DNA of 28,916 nt from Candidatus Peregrinibacteria bacterium (GTDB lineage Bacteria; Patescibacteriota; Gracilibacteria; Peribacterales; Peribacteraceae): positions 1-28,916 of the forward strand of contig JACQCJ010000070.1 of the NCBI GenBank assembly GCA_016201685.1, given 5' to 3'. Below, piece after piece: positions 24,002-28,916 of the stretch. The notes beneath the pieces are model-generated. The model did no database searches and was not told the DNA's origin. It saw only the letters and a program-made list of their open reading frames with translations. The translations under genes and the position numbers were made by a program. Position 1 is the stretch's first letter. Each line of letters starts with the position of its first letter.

Positions 24002-25677
24002 TGAAGCATTCCTGTTCGCAATGCGGCTCCTCCTTCGAGGTCACGGATGATGACCTCGCGTTCTACGAACATATTTCTCCGATGTTCGGAGGCAAGAAAT
24101 GCGTGATTCCTCCCCCAACGCTCTGTCCCGATTGTCGCGTGCAACGCCGCATGGCGTGGCGCAATGACCGGACGTTCTACCGTCGCAAGTGCGATCTCAC
24201 GGGAGAGATGTTCGTCTCCATGTACGCGCCGGATGCGAAGTTTCCCGTCTTCAAGCAAGAAGCGTGGCACGGCGATGGATGGGACGGCATGAGCTTCGGT
24301 CGCGAAATCGATTTCTCTCGTCCGTTCTTCGAGCAATGGGCCGACCTCAACAACAGTGTCCCGCACTGGGGAGTGGCCATCAGCAAGTGCGAGAACAGCG
24401 ATTACTGCAACTACTGCAACGATGAGAAGAATTGCTATCTCGATATCGCCGCAGAAGCGAACGAAGATTGCTATTTCAATCACTTCACAAAGTACTCGAA
24501 GAATTGTTGTGATTGCACCTTCGTGTATCACTCCACACTCTGCTACGAATCGATTCAATGTTACAACTGTTACGGCCTTCGCTGGTCGCAGTACATGGAC
24601 GACTGCTCGGATTGCGCCTTCTGCTTCGATTGCAAGGGCTGCCGCAACTGTCTGCTTTCGATCAATCTACGCAACAAGGAATACTGCATCTTGAATGAGC
24701 AGCATACGAAAGAAGAATATAGCAAGAAATTGCGGGAATTGAACCTCGGCTCGTTTCGATCACTCCAGAATGTGTTTTCGATCTGGAAGACCATGCGCAT
24801 CGAGAAGGGAATCTACCGCGACATGTATACCCTCAATTGCGAAGAGTGCATCGGGAATGATCTCAAGAATTCGAAGAACTGCACGCACTGCTTCAATGCG
24901 ACGAATTGCGAAGATTCCAAGTATCTGTATGACGTGATCGATGCGAAGAATTGTTACGACATGAATTACTCGCCCTATGGCCCGGAAGCGAGCTACGAAG
25001 TGACCTCCACAGTCGGTCTCAAGTACTCCGCGTTCTACATGGCGGGACCCTACAACGTCAATTGCTACTACAGTCACATGCTTCAGAGCTGTAAGGATTG
25101 CTTCGGATGCATCGGGCTCAAGCACAAGCAGTTCTGCATCTTGAACAAACAATATGCGAAAGAACAATACGAGGAGCTCGTTCCCCGATTGATTGAACAC
25201 ATGCGGTCAACGAACGAGTGGGGTGAATTTTTCCCCGTGCGCCTGTCTCCCCATGGATACAACGAAACAGTGGCGCAAGAACACATGCCGCTCACCGAGG
25301 AGCAGACGAAGGAGCGGGACTGGCCCTGGCGGAAGGAGATTGAGAGCGAACAACAAGAACGTGCGTCGAACCTCGAAATCCCCGATTCCATTCAGGGAGC
25401 CGACGGTGCGATCTTTCAGAATGTTCTGCAATGTTCGACGACAGGCAAGCTCTACAAAATCATCCCGCAGGAACTGAAATTCTATCGGCAGATGACTATT
25501 CCGCTTCCTCGCAAATGCCCCATGCAGCGGCACAAGGATCGCAACGAACTTCGTAATCCTCGAACACTCTGGACGCGAACGTGCACGAAGTGCGGGAAAT
25601 CCATTCAAACGACATTCGCGCCGGAGCGGCCCGAGAAGGTCTACTGCGAGGAGTGCTATCTCAAAGAGGTATACTGA
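24001..25677 (+). CDS. Cys-rich array protein, copy 10
   Basis: 558 residues, start fixed by MKHSCSQCGSSFEVTDDD, a textbook family N-terminus, and by the TAATG overlap with the MNT gene. CxxC and CPDC ribbon complete; CDLTGEMFVSMY follows. Repeat A ends NCLLSINLRNK (216), lacking the second core Cys; repeat B ends DCFGCIGLKHK (366). The C-terminal domain is close to copy 1 (STTGKLYKIIPQELKFY, CPMQR, RNPRTLW, CTKCGK, CEECYLKEVY). It has no signal peptide. Its tail GTATACTGA is followed by copy 11 after 5 bases. It is likely to be transcribed with the HEPN/MNT pair. Confidence 0.86.
   Translation: MKHSCSQCGSSFEVTDDDLAFYEHISPMFGGKKCVIPPPTLCPDCRVQRRMAWRNDRTFYRRKCDLTGEMFVSMYAPDAKFPVFKQEAWHGDGWDGMSFGREIDFSRPFFEQWADLNNSVPHWGVAISKCENSDYCNYCNDEKNCYLDIAAEANEDCYFNHFTKYSKNCCDCTFVYHSTLCYESIQCYNCYGLRWSQYMDDCSDCAFCFDCKGCRNCLLSINLRNKEYCILNEQHTKEEYSKKLRELNLGSFRSLQNVFSIWKTMRIEKGIYRDMYTLNCEECIGNDLKNSKNCTHCFNATNCEDSKYLYDVIDAKNCYDMNYSPYGPEASYEVTSTVGLKYSAFYMAGPYNVNCYYSHMLQSCKDCFGCIGLKHKQFCILNKQYAKEQYEELVPRLIEHMRSTNEWGEFFPVRLSPHGYNETVAQEHMPLTEEQTKERDWPWRKEIESEQQERASNLEIPDSIQGADGAIFQNVLQCSTTGKLYKIIPQELKFYRQMTIPLPRKCPMQRHKDRNELRNPRTLWTRTCTKCGKSIQTTFAPERPEKVYCEECYLKEVY
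25669..25677 (+). promoter_or_regulatory. GTATACTGA tail signal before copy 11
   Basis: TATACT at 25670-25675, 7 bases before ATG 25683. AAAGAGGT just upstream is a partial Shine-Dalgarno match 13 bases from the ATG. Confidence 0.45.
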
Positions 25678-25682
25678 TTCCC

Positions 25683-27365
25683 ATGTTCAAGACCTGCAAA
25701 CACTGCCAGCAGACGTTCGAGATCACCGATGATGATCTTGCCTTCTACGATCGAGTCTCGCCGGTCTTTCAGGAGAAGAAATATGCAATTCCACCACCGA
25801 CACTGTGTCCGGATTGCCGACAGCAGCGGAGACTCGCATGGAGAAATGAACGAAATCTCTACAGTAGAAACTGTGACCTCTGTAAACGGCATATCATCTC
25901 GGTTTATCCTGCAGATGTCATCTTCCCCGTCTATTGTCCGAAATGCTGGTGGAGCGATCGGTGGAACGCTCTCTCGTATGGAATGGCGTACAACGAGGCG
26001 GAGGATTTCTTCGTACAATGGCGGAGGTTGCATGACCGCGTACCGCAACTCGCAATGCAGAATGATGACGGTATTGGCAGTGAGAACAGTGAGTATTGCT
26101 ACGATATTTCGCGTGCGAAGAATTGCTATCGAACGATCGGCAGCTGGTACATACAGGATTGTCATTATTCGCTCAACGTGAATCACGCGAAGGACGTGGT
26201 CGATTGCAATACGGTCAGCATCGGCTGCGAACTTGTCTACGAATCGCTCGATTCTCAACGGCTCTACCATTGCACGTACCTCCAGAATGCGGAAAACTGC
26301 TCGGATTGTTTTTTCGGGTACGATCTGAAAGGTTGCAAACACTGCTTTGGGTGCGTGGGATTGCGGCAGAAGGAATTCTGCATATTCAATCAACAGCATT
26401 CCGAGAGCGAGTACAGAGCGAAGATGAGAGAGCTCAATCTCGGTTCTCACAAAACTATGCAACAATGCCAATCACAATTCGATACGTGGTCCCTTCAATT
26501 CCCTCGAAAATTCGCGAACTTGCAGAACTGTGAAGAATGCGAAGGCAACAATCTCTTCAATTGCAAGAACGTGCTGGGCTACAGCGTCTTCAACAGCGAG
26601 CACTCGAAATTTCTCGATCGATGCGACGGCCCGAAATTCTGCTATGACCTGATCAACACCGGTAACCCACAGTGGTGTTACGATTGCGTAACGTCCGACG
26701 ATTCCTTCATGACGCTCTTCTCCGTGTGGTGTTGGAAGAGCAGGAATATTCTCCTTTCCGATAATTGCCATTCGAGCGAGCACCTGCTCGGCTGCATTGG
26801 GGTTCACAGGGGAAGGCACTGCATTCTCAACAGGCAATATGCCAGGGAGGAATACGAAAAACTCGCTGGAACGATTATTGATTCCCTCAAGAGGAGCACC
26901 AAGTGGGGCGAGCATCTGGCCATTTCACTCAGTCCATTCGAATACAACGAGTCAGCGGCAATGGAATACTACCCTCTTCATTGTGAGACAGTACTTTCAA
27001 GCGGGTGGAAATGGAACGATCGACTCCCGTACACGACAGGGAAGGAAAACATCTCATGGGAAAGCATACCCGATGCCATCGTCGATACGCCGCAAAATAT
27101 TTCCGAGCAGATCCTTGCATGTGAACGGTGCAGTAAAAACTACAAGGTTCTTCCCCAAGAAGTATCCTTCTATAAGGATATGCCGGCGCCGCTCCCTCGA
27201 AAATGCCCCAACTGCCGCCACTTGGATCGTTTTCGTCGTAAAAATCCGACCAAACTCTGGAGCAGAACGTGTACGAAATGCGGAAAGGAGATTCAAACGA
27301 CATTTGCACCCGGACGACCGGAAATTGTCTACTGCGAGCAATGCTACCTCAAAAATGTGTATTGA
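25683..27365 (+). CDS. Cys-rich array protein, copy 11 (both ribbons complete)
   Basis: 560 residues from ATG 25683 (MFKTCKHCQQTFEITDDD); an upstream frame through copy 10's tail is not the start. Repeat A ends HCFGCVGLRQK (220); repeat B ends HLLGCIGV (367) with a changed core. It is the key copy for understanding the family: its C-terminal domain keeps CERCSKNYKVLPQE and CPNCRHLDR, the same two Cys pairs as the N-terminal ribbon, where other copies have CETTGK and HPDER or CFDQR. That shows the C-terminal domain descends from the same ribbon. It ends CTKC, CEQCYLKNVY. The tail is GTGTATTGA and the next gene is a HicBA module with its own -10 box. Confidence 0.86.
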   Translation: MFKTCKHCQQTFEITDDDLAFYDRVSPVFQEKKYAIPPPTLCPDCRQQRRLAWRNERNLYSRNCDLCKRHIISVYPADVIFPVYCPKCWWSDRWNALSYGMAYNEAEDFFVQWRRLHDRVPQLAMQNDDGIGSENSEYCYDISRAKNCYRTIGSWYIQDCHYSLNVNHAKDVVDCNTVSIGCELVYESLDSQRLYHCTYLQNAENCSDCFFGYDLKGCKHCFGCVGLRQKEFCIFNQQHSESEYRAKMRELNLGSHKTMQQCQSQFDTWSLQFPRKFANLQNCEECEGNNLFNCKNVLGYSVFNSEHSKFLDRCDGPKFCYDLINTGNPQWCYDCVTSDDSFMTLFSVWCWKSRNILLSDNCHSSEHLLGCIGVHRGRHCILNRQYAREEYEKLAGTIIDSLKRSTKWGEHLAISLSPFEYNESAAMEYYPLHCETVLSSGWKWNDRLPYTTGKENISWESIPDAIVDTPQNISEQILACERCSKNYKVLPQEVSFYKDMPAPLPRKCPNCRHLDRFRRKNPTKLWSRTCTKCGKEIQTTFAPGRPEIVYCEQCYLKNVY

Positions 27366-27378
27366 TGGGCATCTGCTG

Positions 27379-27387
27379 TGGTACACT
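27379..27387 (+). promoter_or_regulatory. Extended -10 promoter of hicBA module 2
   Basis: TGG plus TACACT (27382-27387). ATG of hicB is 8 bases later (27396). No good -35 is seen. Confidence 0.45.
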
Positions 27388-27395
27388 GTCTGACG

Positions 27396-27653
27396 ATGGC
27401 ACGCACAGTTCACCGCATTCCCCGTCGTTTTACCGTCGTCCTCGAACCTGCAGAAGAAGGAGGATATGTCGTTCATGTGCCGACCTTGCCCGGATGCCAC
27501 ACGCAAGGGGAAACAATAGAAGAAGCTGAGGCTAACGCCAAAGAGGCGATTGAATGTTATCTTCTTTCGCTCCATGATCGGGGAGAAGAGCTTCCGAAGG
27601 AGCTGACGGGAACACGAATCATCACCGTCAGCATGAACATCGATCTCCAATGA
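27396..27653 (+). CDS. hicB: HicB-family antitoxin (module 2)
   Basis: 85 residues from ATG 27396; a GTG at 27378 is possible but lies on the -10 box. The family pattern is clear: FTVVLEPAEEGGYVVHVPTL, PGCHTQGETIEEA, NAKEAIECYLLSL. It should form the HicA-blocking partial RNase H-like fold, and no DNA-binding tail is visible. HicA follows after 4 bases. It differs from module 1's HicB in sequence and in strand, so the two modules were probably acquired separately rather than by duplication within the array. Confidence 0.9.
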   Translation: MARTVHRIPRRFTVVLEPAEEGGYVVHVPTLPGCHTQGETIEEAEANAKEAIECYLLSLHDRGEELPKELTGTRIITVSMNIDLQ

Positions 27654-27657
27654 GCAC

Positions 27658-27879
27658 ATGCGACTTCCTGCTCTGAAGCCACGGGATATGCTGCAGGCTC
27701 TGAAGAGAGCGGGTTTTATCGAGAAAAGACAGGTCGGAAGTCACCTGTCATTGGAACATCCGCGAAGCAAGATCATAGTTGTCGTGCCGATCCATAATCG
27801 TGATCTCAAGCGAGGACTCATGATGGCGATCATCAAGGATGCTGGACTGACGCCCGAAGGGTTTTTGCAATTTCTCTGA
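27658..27879 (+). CDS. hicA: HicA-family mRNA interferase toxin (module 2)
   Basis: 73 residues. Begins MRLPALKPRDMLQALKRAGF, with GSHLSLEHP holding the conserved Gly-Ser-His, then VVPIHNRDLKRGLM and IIKDAGLTPEGFLQFL, the usual HicA ending. It would bind and cleave mRNA when free of HicB. It lies 4 bases after hicB with no Shine-Dalgarno, so translation is probably coupled. The next array gene begins 17 bases after its stop, with no GTATACTGA between them. Confidence 0.9.
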   Translation: MRLPALKPRDMLQALKRAGFIEKRQVGSHLSLEHPRSKIIVVVPIHNRDLKRGLMMAIIKDAGLTPEGFLQFL

Positions 27880-27896
27880 TCCCACATCAGAAATGT

Positions 27897-28853
27897 ATGC
27901 AACGCATCTGCAAACACTGCCAACAGACGTTCGAGATCACGAACGACGATCTTGCCTTCTACGAGAAGCTTTCACCGACGATCGGGGGAAAGAAGCTATC
28001 CATCCCGCCCCCGACGCTCTGCCCGCGCTGCCGACAGCGCAGACGCATGAGCTTCCGTAACGAGCGTCATTTGTATCGTCGCCGGTGCGATGTGACGGGG
28101 AAGGAAATCATCTCCGTGTTCTCACCGGAAAATCCGCACAAGGTCTGCGACAAGGATCACTGGTACAGCGACGCATTCGATGCCCTGCGCTACGGACGTC
28201 CCTATGACTTCGAAACGCCCTTCTTCGCGCAATTCCAGAAGCTCGCGATGGAGATTCCCTTGCCCTCACTTCGCATCGAGCTCTCGGAGAATTGCGACTT
28301 CAACATCGACATGCGTTCCTGCGCGAACTGCTACCTCTGCTCCCGCACGCACCTCTCACAGAGCATGCTGTACACCTATCGCGGCACCAAATCGCACGAT
28401 TGTTGCGATTGCATCCAAGTGAGAGAGCGCGCATTCCTCTACGAATGCGTGGAATGTCACACCTGCCAAGCAAGCCGATTTCTCTTCTTCTGCATGGACT
28501 GCTCTTCGTCAGCCTTCCTGCTCGATTGTCGCAACTGCACGGATTGTTTTATGTGCTGCAATTTGCGCGGCAAACGACATTGCTTCCTCAATGAGCAACT
28601 CACGAAGGAGGCGTACGAGGCGAAGCTGCGGGAGTTCGACTTTGGATCGAGGAAGATGGTGAAATTGGCTCAGACGATGTATCGGGACATTCGTCGTCGA
28701 GCCATCCGTCGCGCGTTGATGATCACGAAGTGCGAGGACGTCTCGGGAGACAATCTGACGGAATGCAAGCGATGTTACTCACTTTCTCATGACATAGGCC
28801 ACATCCGGATGCTGGAAGAAGCAGAGGACAGCCGAAATGTCTTTCTGGAGTGA
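27897..28853 (+). CDS. Cys-rich array protein, copy 12 (3'-truncated)
   Basis: 318 residues from ATG 27897 (MQRICKHCQQTFEITNDD). The N-ribbon is complete (CKHC, CPRC, CDVTGKEIISVF), as is repeat A (core DCFMCCNL at 216). Repeat B begins normally (SGDNLTECKRCYSL, EDSRNVF), then stops at TGA 28851-28853. None of the three forward frames after the stop resumes family homology in the remaining 63 bases, so this looks like a real truncation by unrelated DNA rather than a single frameshift. The product would have one ribbon and one and a bit Cys-rich repeats, lacking the C-terminal ribbon. Confidence 0.78.
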   Translation: MQRICKHCQQTFEITNDDLAFYEKLSPTIGGKKLSIPPPTLCPRCRQRRRMSFRNERHLYRRRCDVTGKEIISVFSPENPHKVCDKDHWYSDAFDALRYGRPYDFETPFFAQFQKLAMEIPLPSLRIELSENCDFNIDMRSCANCYLCSRTHLSQSMLYTYRGTKSHDCCDCIQVRERAFLYECVECHTCQASRFLFFCMDCSSSAFLLDCRNCTDCFMCCNLRGKRHCFLNEQLTKEAYEAKLREFDFGSRKMVKLAQTMYRDIRRRAIRRALMITKCEDVSGDNLTECKRCYSLSHDIGHIRMLEEAEDSRNVFLE

Positions 28854-28916
28854 ATGAAGATGTGAACGGATTTGAGCGACGAAGGCTTGCTTCGAACGAA
28901 TGACTTTTCGCTTCAC
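28854..28916. other. Window end, nothing recognised
   Basis: Sixty-three bases after copy 12's early stop. No continuation of the family, no tRNA-like or repeat structure seen. It may belong to the element that truncated copy 12. Confidence 0.3.

Noticed and set aside
9213..27365. TGA recoding (code 25, Gracilibacteria/SR1) for this organism
   Set aside because: Array genes, TA genes and others end at TGA exactly where homology ends and the next gene starts a few bases on, so TGA is a stop here.
7533..28853. A CRISPR array or short tandem repeat block, suggested by the repeated look of the region
   Set aside because: The repetition is at the level of whole protein-coding genes and Cys motifs; there are no 25-40 base exact repeats with uniform spacers.

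Overview
This 28.9 kb window looks like an accessory region of a small-genome bacterium. My best guess is a Candidate Phyla Radiation (Patescibacteria) lineage of the Peregrinibacteria type. That rests on a TrmB-family regulator, many zinc-ribbon-like proteins, compact gene packing, almost no Shine-Dalgarno sites, and TGA used as an ordinary stop. It is inference: there is no marker gene or rRNA here.

Left flank (1-7,500) is a patchwork of mobile and broken genes. It holds the end of an IS66-type transposase; a three-gene operon ending in a guanidine-modifying (pentein-fold, deiminase-like) protein; a serine-recombinase C-terminal fragment butted tail-to-front against a 5'-truncated, frameshifted class A penicillin-binding protein; a lipoprotein polysaccharide deacetylase; a small secreted Ala-rich protein; a TrmB-family regulator; and a relic of the 3' end of a second copy of that regulator.

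The rest (7,533-28,853) is one same-strand array of twelve recognisable copies, plus one collapsed remnant, of a large cysteine-rich protein of about 550-560 residues. Copies 1, 7, 8, 9, 10 and 11 are full length, although 7 has lost its N-terminal ribbon cysteines. Copy 2 has a 2-base deletion. Copies 3, 4 and 5 are joined by out-of-frame junctions, with a 144 bp perfect repeat at the ends of 3 and 4. Copy 6 is only a C-terminal piece, and copy 12 stops halfway. Each full protein has a four-part layout: an N-terminal zinc ribbon, two tandem copies of a Cys-rich repeat about 150 residues apart, and a C-terminal domain homologous to the N-terminal ribbon. There are no signal peptides or membrane segments. 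I know no function for the family.

Four toxin-antitoxin modules of different families sit between array members: HicBA (minus strand), DinJ/YafQ-like, HEPN/MNT, and a second HicBA. Several genes have a -10-like hexamer 6-8 bases before the start codon. The array gene tails encoding '(E)VY stop' spell GTATACTGA in every case but one where another array gene follows directly, and never when something else follows. This suggests the tail carries an expression signal for the next copy. A TrmB-type regulator diverges from the array head over an inverted repeat and is the obvious candidate controller. The possible undescribed system is this recombining, addiction-module-studded array of Cys-rich proteins.
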